Source: a bacterium (lineage in GTDB: Bacteria; Caldisericota; Caldisericia; B22-G15). Taken from it: a DNA stretch of 33,989 nt. The notes under the pieces are model-generated. The model worked only from the letters and a program-made list of their open reading frames with translations. It made no database searches and had not been told where the DNA came from. The position numbers and the translations under genes were made by a program. Location of the stretch: the NCBI GenBank assembly GCA_012517755.1, contig JAAYUH010000044.1, positions 1 to 33,989 on the forward strand. Reading direction: 5' to 3'. Below are positions 8,830-16,325 of the stretch, piece after piece. Position 1 is the stretch's first letter. Each line of letters opens with the position of its first letter.

Positions 8830-8836
8830 TACATAA

Positions 8837-8845
8837 ATTTTAACA
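8837..8845 (-). promoter_or_regulatory. Extended -10 promoter of rapZ; start codon at the predicted transcript start
   Basis: The minus strand reads TGTTAAAAT and then seven bases to the rapZ ATG at 8829. Counting the last hexamer base as -7 puts +1 at 8830. No Shine-Dalgarno fits in such a leader, so the mRNA would be leaderless or nearly so. The last bases form ATGTAATG, a start-stop pair overlapping the true ATG. A clear -35 is absent, as is common with TGn promoters. Confidence 0.5.
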
Positions 8846-8860
8846 TACTGAAAAATGTAT

Positions 8861-8866
8861 TATAAT
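8861..8866 (+). promoter_or_regulatory. -10 box (TATAAT) for the lipoprotein-fhs run
   Basis: A perfect TATAAT with a weak TTTAAC 16 nt upstream (8839-8844). The predicted +1 is near 8873, leaving a 19-nt leader that contains GAGGTGG before the ATG at 8892. It lies back-to-back with the rapZ promoter. Confidence 0.55.
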
Positions 8867-8891
8867 AATAACTATGAAAAGAGGTGGAAGT

Positions 8892-9290
8892 ATGAAAAGG
8901 ATTTTAGTTACTTCATTAATATTTATTATAATAGTTTCAATTTTTCTAACATCATGTTCATCAAATTCTCCAGAAGGTATACTTAAAAGTTATTTCAAAT
9001 ATATTATGAGAGAAAATTATGAAGAAGCATATAAACTCCTTTCTGGAGATATGCTAAAAGAAAAGGGGAGTTTGGATGATTTTAAAGCATCTTTTGAACT
9101 GATGAAAAAAAATAATAGAAAAATTACTGGTGTTCGAATAGAAGATGTTGTTTTATCAACAGATAAAAAAAGAGCAAGAGTTCATTTTGTCTTAACAATA
9201 AATGAAAGTGGACAGGATGTTGAATATAGAGGTGCCTATATACTTATTCTGTATGATGAGGGATGGAGAATTGAAGGATCAGTTTTTTAA
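8892..9290 (+). CDS. Small lipoprotein, NTF2-like/DUF4878-type
   Basis: A 132-residue exported protein. It has a basic N-terminus, hydrophobic stretch and lipobox FLTSC with C22 as the lipidated residue. The mature part (SPEGILKSYFKYIMRENYEE then AYKLLSG) resembles the helix start of NTF2-like DUF4878 lipoproteins, which typically bear an N-terminal 'xxxFYxAlxxgdyexAyxlls' pattern. Its function is unknown. The start at 8892 is chosen over an in-frame ATG at 8874 because GAGGTGG lies 4-8 nt upstream of 8892 and the 8874 ATG sits at the predicted transcript start. It is first in the run leading to fhs, and the next gene starts 2 nt after its stop. Confidence 0.85.
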   Translation: MKRILVTSLIFIIIVSIFLTSCSSNSPEGILKSYFKYIMRENYEEAYKLLSGDMLKEKGSLDDFKASFELMKKNNRKITGVRIEDVVLSTDKKRARVHFVLTINESGQDVEYRGAYILILYDEGWRIEGSVF

Positions 9291-9292
9291 AT

Positions 9293-9547
9293 ATGAAAAA
9301 AGTTCTTATCAAAGTAAAAAGCGTTAAAGAGTTATGTGAAGCAAAATATAAAGTAGGAGACAGTTGGGAAATTAAAAATAATGTATTTATACCTGAAAAT
9401 TTTTGTATGCACGCTTTTTATGTTTTATATCCTTGGATTCAAACATTAAGGATGGGTGGAGAGATTCCCTGGAACATAAATGGGGAAATAGAAGTTCCCT
9501 GTATTGATAAAGACAATATGGTTATTTTTTCTTTGAAATGTGAATGA
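9293..9547 (+). CDS. TIGR04076-like small protein
   Basis: An 84-residue cytoplasmic protein with no known function. The pattern of an early VKSVKELCEAKYKVGD, then a central FCMHAFYVLYPWIQTLRMGG and a late EVPCIDKDN fits the TIGR04076 family, in which a cysteine near the start, one in the middle and one near the end are conserved. These cysteines suggest metal or redox chemistry, but that is inference. There is no Shine-Dalgarno; the ATG lies 2 nt after the upstream stop, so translation probably re-initiates. It is followed by fhs after 4 nt. Confidence 0.75.
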   Translation: MKKVLIKVKSVKELCEAKYKVGDSWEIKNNVFIPENFCMHAFYVLYPWIQTLRMGGEIPWNINGEIEVPCIDKDNMVIFSLKCE

Positions 9548-9551
9548 TAAA

Positions 9552-11243
9552 ATGAAAAGTGACATTGAAATAAACAGAGAATACAAACCAAAAAAAATTG
9601 ATGAAATTGCTGAATTATTAAAAATTAAAGAAAAATATTTAATTAAATATGGTGATTATATTGCTAAAATTAAGTTAGATTTATTAGATGAAATCGAAAA
9701 AAACGAAAATGGAAAATATATTCTTATAACAGGTATAACACCGACACCTTTAGGAGAAGGAAAAACAACAACAACTGTTGGTTTAGGACAGGCATTTGCA
9801 AAACTAAAGAAAAAAGGATTAATTTCTATAAGACAACCATCATTAGGTCCAATTTTTGGAATTAAAGGTGGTGCACATGGTGGTGGTTATTCGCAGGTCT
9901 ATCCAATGGATGAATTTAATCTTCATTTCACAGGAGATAACTATGCAGTTTATACAGCACACAATTTACTCGTATCATTTTTATATAACTCTATTTATCA
10001 TAAAAATCCACTTAATATAGATTTAAATAGTATATCAATCAAAAGAGTTATGGATATCTCTGATAGAGGTTTAAGAAAAATTATTGCTGGTGTTTTTGAT
10101 AATTATCTTCCTCATGAAAGTGGTTTTGAAATAACATCTGCATCAGAGATAATGGCAATTTTATCTCTATCGAGAAGTTTAAAAGAGTTGAGAGAAAAAT
10201 TAGGAAACATTATTGTTGGTTTTAGATATGATAAAAAACCTGTTTTTTCTAATGATTTAGAGGTCGCTGGTTCCTTAACAGCATTAACCAAAAATGCTTT
10301 GATGCCAAATTTAATACAAACAATAGAAGGAACACCTGTTTTTGTCCATACAGGACCATTTGGAAACATAGCACATGGTAACTCATCAATAATTGCTGAT
10401 TTGATTGGAATTAAAATTTCTGATTATTTGATAACAGAGGCTGGATTTGGAACTGATCTTGGTGCTGAAAAATTTTTCAATATAAAATGTAGATACTCTG
10501 AGTTAAAACCAGATATTGCAGTAATTGTAGTTAGTTTAAGATCTTTGAAAATGCATGGAGGAGTTGGAAAAATATCTCCAGGTAAACCTTTACCAAAAGA
10601 GATATTAGAAAAAAATTTAGATGCTATAAAAGTTGGCTCTGAAAATTTAAAAAAACATATTGAGAATATAAAAATTCATGGAATAAAAGTGATTGTAAAT
10701 CTAAACTATTTTGAATGTGATGATGAAGATGAGATAAATTTGTTAAGGAAAATTTCATTAGAATATGGAAGTGATGACTTCGTTGTCTCTGAGGTTTATT
10801 CAAAAGGTGGTGAAGGAGGAGTTGATCTTGCTAAATCAATAATTAAATTGACAGAAAAAAAGGAAGATAACTTCAAATTTCTATATCCTCTCGATATGTC
10901 AATAAAAGATAAAATAAAAACAATTGCAACAAAAATTTATGGTGCTAAAGATGTTAAATTTTCAAATGAAGCAATAAATAAAATTGAACTTTTAGAATCT
11001 CTTGGATTTTCTAATCTTCCAATCTGTATGGCAAAAACACATTTATCTTTATCTCATGATTCTAAATTAAAAGGCAGGCCAGACAATTTTATCCTTCCAA
11101 TTGATAATATTAAAATTTCAAATGGTGCAGGGTTCATTGTTACATATTCTGGAGAGATAAGTACAATGCCATCTTTACCATCAAATCCAATTGGAAAATA
11201 TATAGATATTGATAATGATGGAAATATTTATGGATTGAAATAA
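9552..11243 (+). CDS. fhs: Formate-tetrahydrofolate ligase
   Basis: Makes 10-formyl-THF from formate, THF and ATP, or runs in reverse to yield ATP and formate. It has 563 residues, near the usual 555-560. MKSDIEINREYK is the canonical N-terminus, so the ATG at 9552 is preferred to the in-frame GTG at 9540. The P-loop TPLGEGKTT is at about 65-73. LHFTGDNYAVYTAHNLL, HTGPFGNIAHGNSS and TEAGFGTDLGAEKFF are family signatures; the HGNSS form differs from the HGCNS of Moorella-type enzymes. No Shine-Dalgarno is visible. Its stop overlaps the folD-like ATG (TAATG). With glyA and the FchA-like gene, the window encodes the full serine-to-formate C1 route. Confidence 0.96.
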   Translation: MKSDIEINREYKPKKIDEIAELLKIKEKYLIKYGDYIAKIKLDLLDEIEKNENGKYILITGITPTPLGEGKTTTTVGLGQAFAKLKKKGLISIRQPSLGPIFGIKGGAHGGGYSQVYPMDEFNLHFTGDNYAVYTAHNLLVSFLYNSIYHKNPLNIDLNSISIKRVMDISDRGLRKIIAGVFDNYLPHESGFEITSASEIMAILSLSRSLKELREKLGNIIVGFRYDKKPVFSNDLEVAGSLTALTKNALMPNLIQTIEGTPVFVHTGPFGNIAHGNSSIIADLIGIKISDYLITEAGFGTDLGAEKFFNIKCRYSELKPDIAVIVVSLRSLKMHGGVGKISPGKPLPKEILEKNLDAIKVGSENLKKHIENIKIHGIKVIVNLNYFECDDEDEINLLRKISLEYGSDDFVVSEVYSKGGEGGVDLAKSIIKLTEKKEDNFKFLYPLDMSIKDKIKTIATKIYGAKDVKFSNEAINKIELLESLGFSNLPICMAKTHLSLSHDSKLKGRPDNFILPIDNIKISNGAGFIVTYSGEISTMPSLPSNPIGKYIDIDNDGNIYGLK

Positions 11244-12094
11244 TGGGTGAAATAATAGACATAAAGCCACTTAAAGATAAAATTTTAAATGAAATAAAAA
11301 ATTTAATATTAAAAAATAATTTTAATAAAAAAATTGCTTTTCTTATTTTTTCAGATAGCTTTGATGCAAAAATTTTTTTGAATGAACTTAAGAATCTTTT
11401 TGATGAGCTTACATTAAAATATGAAGAGTTAAATCTTATAGATGAAAAAGAAGAGGATATTATAAAAATTTTGGATAGATTAAATAATAATTGTGAGATA
11501 AATGGTATATTACCAATAAGGCCTATACCAAAAAATATTGATGAACTTTCAATTTATTCGACAATAAAACCTGAAAAAGATATAGATTGTTTGAGTCTAA
11601 TAAATCTCGGTAAACTTTTTTCTTTTAAACCAAGTTTTATACCTTCAGTAGTTAATGCATCTTTTGAAATATTAAAATATTATATTTTGGAAAAATTCAA
11701 TAATCCTGATTATTTGTCTGGGAAAACTGCTGTTATAGTTGGAAGAAGTATCAATACCGGAAGACCTTTATATATTCTTTCTCTAATGAACAACATGATT
11801 CCAATAAATTTACACTCCAAGGTTAATAATTTGGAAAAATTTATAAAACTTGGTGATATTGTTTTTGCATGTTGTGGAGTTCCAGAACTTATCAAGGGTT
11901 ATATGATAAAGGAGAACTCTATAATAATAGATATTGGAATAAACAAATCAAAAAATAATGAGATAGTTGGAGATGTAGATATAAAAAGTGTTTTAGAAAA
12001 AGTAATGGCAGTGACACCAGTACCAAATGGAGTTGGAGAAATTACAAAATTGATGATTGTAAAAAATTACCTTTTAACATATAGCTTTATCTGA
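11243..12094 (+). CDS. folD: Divergent FolD: methylene-THF dehydrogenase, cyclohydrolase residues missing
   Basis: FolD-fold protein of 283 residues, expected to oxidise 5,10-methylene-THF to methenyl-THF. Conserved parts are the folate-site loop KPEKDID, which keeps the aspartate equivalent to E. coli D121, the dinucleotide motif VGRSINTGRP near 168-177, and PVPNGVGEIT near the C-terminus. A gap-free alignment by eye with E. coli FolD over the first catalytic segment gives Y50 to F, K54 to L (the neighbouring R55 becomes K) and, in the GILVQLPLP segment, Q98 to I (GILPIRPIP here). K54 and Q98 are needed for the cyclohydrolase half-reaction. So this may be a dehydrogenase only, or a non-catalytic relative. 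It overlaps fhs by 1 nt and converges on nth with an 8-nt overlap. Confidence 0.85.
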   Translation: MGEIIDIKPLKDKILNEIKNLILKNNFNKKIAFLIFSDSFDAKIFLNELKNLFDELTLKYEELNLIDEKEEDIIKILDRLNNNCEINGILPIRPIPKNIDELSIYSTIKPEKDIDCLSLINLGKLFSFKPSFIPSVVNASFEILKYYILEKFNNPDYLSGKTAVIVGRSINTGRPLYILSLMNNMIPINLHSKVNNLEKFIKLGDIVFACCGVPELIKGYMIKENSIIIDIGINKSKNNEIVGDVDIKSVLEKVMAVTPVPNGVGEITKLMIVKNYLLTYSFI

Positions 12095-12731
12095 ATTTTT
12101 TTACTCCAACTTTTTTACAATATTTTTCTATTGGACAAATTGAACATTTTGGAGAGATTGGTGTACAAATTTTTTTTCCAAAATTTACAAGGTAATCATT
12201 TAATTCTATCCAATATTTTTTTGGTACTATTTTTCTCAAATTTATCTCAGTATCTTCTGGTTTTTTTGTTTTTACAAATCCTAAACGATTAGAAATCCTA
12301 TGAACATGAGTATCAACAGCAATTCCATCTTTATTGAAACCTTTTGTTATTACAATATTAGCTGTTTTTCTGCCAACTCCGGGCAATTTTAATAACTCTT
12401 CTAAATCATCTGGCACTGAACCGTTATATTTATCAATCAAAATTTTTGATATCTCTTTTAATCTTTTAGCTTTAACTTTGTAAAATCCAATTGAGTATAA
12501 AATTTTTTCAAGCTCTTTATCTTCTATTTTTATCAAATCTTCTGGTGAACTAATAACACTAAATAAATTATTAGTAACTTTCTCTGTTATCTCATCTTTA
12601 GTTCTTTGCGAGAGTATGCAGGAAATTAATACTTTAAAAGGATCTCTTTCAATTGAAACCTTATCAATTAATGTTTTGTTATTCTCTTTATAATATTCCC
12701 TTAATTCTTTTATTATATTTTCTAAATTCAC
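12087..12731 (-). CDS. nth: Endonuclease III (DNA glycosylase/AP lyase)
   Basis: Base-excision repair enzyme removing oxidised pyrimidines. It has 214 residues. The helix-hairpin-helix is LPGVGRKTAN, with catalytic K122, and the catalytic aspartate is D140 in VDTHVHR. The [4Fe-4S] ligands C189, C196, C199 and C205 show the C-x6-C-x2-C-x5-C spacing. The start is GTG, overlapping the upstream permease stop as GTGA with AGGAGAGA before it, so nth is translationally coupled to the nucleoside importer. Its end overlaps the folD-like gene tail to tail by 8 nt, leaving no room for a conventional terminator. Confidence 0.95.
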   Translation of the reverse strand: MNLENIIKELREYYKENNKTLIDKVSIERDPFKVLISCILSQRTKDEITEKVTNNLFSVISSPEDLIKIEDKELEKILYSIGFYKVKAKRLKEISKILIDKYNGSVPDDLEELLKLPGVGRKTANIVITKGFNKDGIAVDTHVHRISNRLGFVKTKKPEDTEINLRKIVPKKYWIELNDYLVNFGKKICTPISPKCSICPIEKYCKKVGVKKFR

Positions 12732-13663
12732 TCTCTCCTATATGGTTTTAAAAGTGCAGATGGAGCAATTGCGTTTCTTGCAACAAGAATTAAAACTACT
12801 ATAGTTAAGACATAAGGCATCATTAAGAAAAATTGATATGGTATGTTAAAACCAATTGCTTGTAATCTTAATTGTAAAGCATCAACTCCACCAAATAAAA
12901 GTGAACCTAAAAGAACTTTTGTTGGATCCCAGTTTGCAAAAATTACAAGAGCAATACAAACATAACCTCTTCCTCCTACAATTCCATATAGAAACATATT
13001 AAAATATGCAAGTGTAAAAAACGAGCCTGCAAGTCCCATTAAAGCCCCACCTATAATTAATGCAATATATCTTGTTTTATAAACATTAATACCAAGAGCA
13101 TCCGCAGCCTCAGGATTTTCTCCAACTGCTCTTAGAGATAAACCAAAATTTGTTTTATAGATCACAAAAGAAACTATTGGAACAAGAATTAAAGCAATAT
13201 ATGTTAGAATGTATTGATCGAAAAGTATTGGGCCTATGAACGGTATTTTTGATAAAAATGGAATGGCAAAAGTTTTGAATGTCTCTATTGTTGGAGGTAT
13301 TTGAGGTGAACCGATAATCTGTCTATAAGTGAAAAGAGATAAACCTGAAGCAAAAATTGTTATACCAAGGCCACTAACATGTTGTGAAACTCCAAGATTT
13401 ACAGTAAAGAAGGCCATAAGAATTCCAAATAAAATACCAACTAAAATAGCAAATAAAATTCCAAGCCATAAATTATTGGTAAAATATGCTGTTAGAAAAG
13501 CTACAAGTGAACAAAAAAGCATAACACCTTCTATTCCAAGATTCAAAACTCCCGATCTTTCACAAAAAACTTCACCAAGAGTAGCAATAATAAGAGGTGT
13601 TGCCATTCTTAAGGTTGCTGATAAAAGACCAATAAAAAAGCTTGCTGTCAATATATCATTCAT
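12728..13663 (-). CDS. BMP-family ABC importer permease (NupQ/YufQ-like)
   Basis: Second membrane subunit of a nucleoside-type importer. It has 311 residues, almost entirely hydrophobic, with about eight predicted helices. It opens ILTASFFIGLLSATLRMATP, followed closely by LGEVFCERSGVLNLGIEG, a segment typical of this permease subfamily. A conserved NPEAADALGINVYKTR cytoplasmic loop, the ABC contact region, lies near 183-198. AGGAGGG precedes the ATG, which overlaps the previous permease stop as ATGA. The paralogous permease upstream carries the equivalent loop NPNASNFLGINVTKT. The substrate is inferred from the family (purine nucleosides in B. subtilis and Borrelia relatives), not shown here. 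Confidence 0.9.
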   Translation of the reverse strand: MNDILTASFFIGLLSATLRMATPLIIATLGEVFCERSGVLNLGIEGVMLFCSLVAFLTAYFTNNLWLGILFAILVGILFGILMAFFTVNLGVSQHVSGLGITIFASGLSLFTYRQIIGSPQIPPTIETFKTFAIPFLSKIPFIGPILFDQYILTYIALILVPIVSFVIYKTNFGLSLRAVGENPEAADALGINVYKTRYIALIIGGALMGLAGSFFTLAYFNMFLYGIVGGRGYVCIALVIFANWDPTKVLLGSLLFGGVDALQLRLQAIGFNIPYQFFLMMPYVLTIVVLILVARNAIAPSALLKPYRRE

Positions 13664-14724
13664 TCGACCCTCCTGATTCTATACTCATATAACACTAATA
13701 TTGCAAGTAAAACAAGGAGAGTTATCCCTTGAATAACATCTGCAATAAAAGATGTAACGCCTGTGGCTCTACTCATATATTGTGCACCTGTAATAATGAT
13801 TGCAAAGAAAAAAGATGAAAATAAAACACCAATAGGATTTAAACCACCAAGCATTGCAATAACAATGCCTGTATAACCATAACCTGGAGAAATGTTTTCT
13901 GTTAAGTGGTAGTGCAAACCTGCAACTTCACCAACTCCAGCAAGACCAGCAATTCCACCACTTATAAAAGATGTTATTATTAAAGTTTTTGTAACATTTA
14001 TTCCAAGAAAATTACTTGCATTTGGATTAGCACCTATTGCTCTAATATTAAACCCAAGTTTTGTTTTTTTGATTATTATATAAACAAGAAAAACTGATAA
14101 TAATCCAATTATTAATCCAAAATGTACTCTTGATTTTTGAATTAATTTAGGAAATTCTGCGTTAGGAGATATCATAACTGATTGTGGCCACATAGTTACA
14201 GGGTCTCTCCAAGGACCCTCAAGAACTGCTGTAACTAAATATAGAATTATATAATTCATAAGTAAAGTTGTAACAACATCATCGACTTTTAGTTTCGTTT
14301 TTAGATAACCAGGAATAAAAGCCCATAAACCACCAGCAATAAAGCCAACAACAATCAGTAATATGATATATAAAAATGGAGGAAGATTGAAATTACTAAT
14401 TCCGGCCCAGGTTGCTGCAAGGGCTCCTGCATAAAATTGCCCTTCTGCACCAATATTCCAGAATTTTCCAGTAAAAGCAAATGAAACTGCTATCCCAGTT
14501 AAAATCAATGGAGTTGCTTTAACAAGTGTCTCCATTAATCCTAATCTTGTACCTAAAGCACCATAAAAAATACTATAAATTGATGTAATAGGATTTTTTC
14601 CTGCAAATAAAATTATTATTGAAGAAAAAATGAATGAAATTCCTATAGCAATAAATGGAAGGGCTATTCTAAACCAATTTGGAACAGATTCCCTTTTTTC
14701 TAATCTATATTTAGGTAGTCGCAT
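13660..14724 (-). CDS. BMP-family ABC importer permease (NupP/YufP-like)
   Basis: First membrane subunit of the importer. It has 354 residues and about nine hydrophobic helices. Family features include GKFWNIGAEGQFYAGALAAT in the middle, VDDVVTTLLMNYI, and the cytoplasmic loop AIGANPNASNFLGINVTKT, which should contact the ATPase. AGGAGG precedes the ATG, and the start lies inside the end of the ATPase gene (14-nt overlap). Together with the 311-residue permease it forms a heterodimeric channel, as in the B. subtilis nupNOPQ system. A simple-sugar transporter of the same superfamily is the main alternative. Confidence 0.9.
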   Translation of the reverse strand: MRLPKYRLEKRESVPNWFRIALPFIAIGISFIFSSIIILFAGKNPITSIYSIFYGALGTRLGLMETLVKATPLILTGIAVSFAFTGKFWNIGAEGQFYAGALAATWAGISNFNLPPFLYIILLIVVGFIAGGLWAFIPGYLKTKLKVDDVVTTLLMNYIILYLVTAVLEGPWRDPVTMWPQSVMISPNAEFPKLIQKSRVHFGLIIGLLSVFLVYIIIKKTKLGFNIRAIGANPNASNFLGINVTKTLIITSFISGGIAGLAGVGEVAGLHYHLTENISPGYGYTGIVIAMLGGLNPIGVLFSSFFFAIIITGAQYMSRATGVTSFIADVIQGITLLVLLAILVLYEYRIRRVE

Positions 14725-16252
14725 GTAACTCCTCCTTTTTTGTTCCAGTCATCATTAAACCAATTTCTTCTCTTGAAATTTTACCCTTCTCTATTTCACT
14801 CTTTTCTATTTCACCTGTAATTTCTCCATTATAAATTACTAAAATTCTATCTGAAAGATTCAATATTTCATCAAGATCCTCAGAAATTAAAAGAATACCT
14901 ACTCCTTTATCTCTCAACTCAAGTAATTTTTTATGGATAAATTCAGTTGCTCCAACATCAAGTCCTCTTGTTGGTTGAGCAGCAAGAATAAACTCTGGAT
15001 TCATAGATAAAATTCTTGCTAAAATACATTTTTGAAGATTCCCGCCTGATAAAGTTTTTGTTTTAACAGAAATATTTGGAGTTCTTATATCAAACTCTTC
15101 AACATTTTTTTTACAAAAATTTTCTATACTTTTATAATTAAGAAATATTCTCCCAGAAAAAGGATTTTTATCGTAACACTCAACTATCAGATTTTCAAAA
15201 ACAGGTAAATCGAGAATTAAACCAAGTTCCATTCTATCCTCTGGTATTCTTCCAATTCCTAAATTGATCCTCTCTTTTGGTGATTTATTTGTAATATCAA
15301 TATTTTTAAAAAATATTTTACCTTTTAAAGGTTTTTTAATTCCACTTATTACTTCTTCAAGTTCTTTCTGCCCATTTCCAGAAACTCCAGCGAGACCGAC
15401 AATTTCACCACCTCTAATTTTTAAACTGACATTTTTTAAAGCTATATGACCTCTATAACTTAAAGCATTGATATCTTTTAATTCAAGAACTACATCTTTC
15501 TTTTCAGAAGTTGTAATTGATATGACATCAAATACTTCTTTTCCAACCATTAAAGCGGCAAGTTCCCTTTTATTTGTTTGTTTTGGATCTCTTTCGCCAG
15601 ATATTTTTCCATTTCTTAAAACTATAATTCTATCACTTATTTCAAGAACTTCATCGAGTTTGTGTGAAATAAAAATTATTGTTTTTCCTTCATTTTTTAA
15701 AATTTTTAATGTTTTAAACAGTTCTTTGACTTCCTGAGGAGTTAATACAGCTGTTGGTTCATCAAGAATCAATATATCGATATCTCTAAATAAAATTTTT
15801 AGTATCTCTACTTTTTGTTTTTCACCAACTGATAGTTCACTAATTTTTACATCAGGATTAACAATAATTTCATACTTTTTCATATAATCTTTAATTTTTT
15901 CTTTTGCATTTTCTATATTTATAGTGAATTTATTACTTTTGAGACCTAAAATTATATTTTCAGTAACTGTAAATGGATTTACAAGAGTAAAATGTTGATG
16001 AACCATGCCAATCCCTAAATTGATCGCATCTTTGGGTGAATTTATATCAACTTTTTTACCTTTAATATAAATTTCTCCACTATCTTTTGTATACAAACCA
16101 TATAAAATTTTCATTAAAGTTGTTTTCCCTGCCCCATTTTCTCCAAGGAGAGAAACTATTTCACCTTTATTAGCATAAAAATCAACACCATCAAGAGCTA
16201 TAACTCCTGGAAATCTTTTTTTAATATTTTTCATTAAAATAATTTCATCCAT
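14711..16252 (-). CDS. BMP-family ABC importer ATPase, two fused ABC domains (NupO/YufO-like)
   Basis: A 513-residue cytoplasmic subunit with two nucleotide-binding domains in tandem. The N-terminal domain is intact: GENGAGKT at 37-44, LSVGEKQ at 140-146 and LILDEP at 161-166. In the C-terminal domain the P-loop is GVSGNGQKEL, without the normal GKT, and Walker B ends AAQPTRGLD (Q for catalytic E), both usual for sugar/nucleoside ABC ATPases of this group. Its signature LSGGNLQK is present. AGGTGAT precedes the ATG. A terminator hairpin lies between this gene and the binding-protein gene upstream. Confidence 0.93.
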   Translation of the reverse strand: MDEIILMKNIKKRFPGVIALDGVDFYANKGEIVSLLGENGAGKTTLMKILYGLYTKDSGEIYIKGKKVDINSPKDAINLGIGMVHQHFTLVNPFTVTENIILGLKSNKFTINIENAKEKIKDYMKKYEIIVNPDVKISELSVGEKQKVEILKILFRDIDILILDEPTAVLTPQEVKELFKTLKILKNEGKTIIFISHKLDEVLEISDRIIVLRNGKISGERDPKQTNKRELAALMVGKEVFDVISITTSEKKDVVLELKDINALSYRGHIALKNVSLKIRGGEIVGLAGVSGNGQKELEEVISGIKKPLKGKIFFKNIDITNKSPKERINLGIGRIPEDRMELGLILDLPVFENLIVECYDKNPFSGRIFLNYKSIENFCKKNVEEFDIRTPNISVKTKTLSGGNLQKCILARILSMNPEFILAAQPTRGLDVGATEFIHKKLLELRDKGVGILLISEDLDEILNLSDRILVIYNGEITGEIEKSEIEKGKISREEIGLMMTGTKKEELHATT

Positions 16253-16282
16253 TTATATCACCTAAAAAAATAATAACAATAT

Positions 16283-16305
16283 AAAAAAGGGGGCAGATTG
16301 CCCCC
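16283..16305 (-). terminator. Intrinsic terminator/attenuator inside the BMP importer operon
   Basis: On the minus strand GGGGGCA-ATC-TGCCCCC forms a 7-bp, almost all G-C stem followed by TTTTTT. It lies in the 73-nt gap between the binding-protein stop and the ATPase start. In a genome this AT-rich, two runs of five Gs and Cs stand out. It should end most transcripts after the binding protein, with read-through supplying the membrane subunits, or act as a 3' stabilising hairpin. Confidence 0.9.
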
Positions 16306-16325
16306 AATTATGTTTTTAACTGAAA

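Noticed and set aside
9540-9542. GTG start for fhs overlapping the upstream gene
   Set aside because: The canonical family N-terminus MKSDIEI begins at the ATG at 9552; four extra residues would be unusual.
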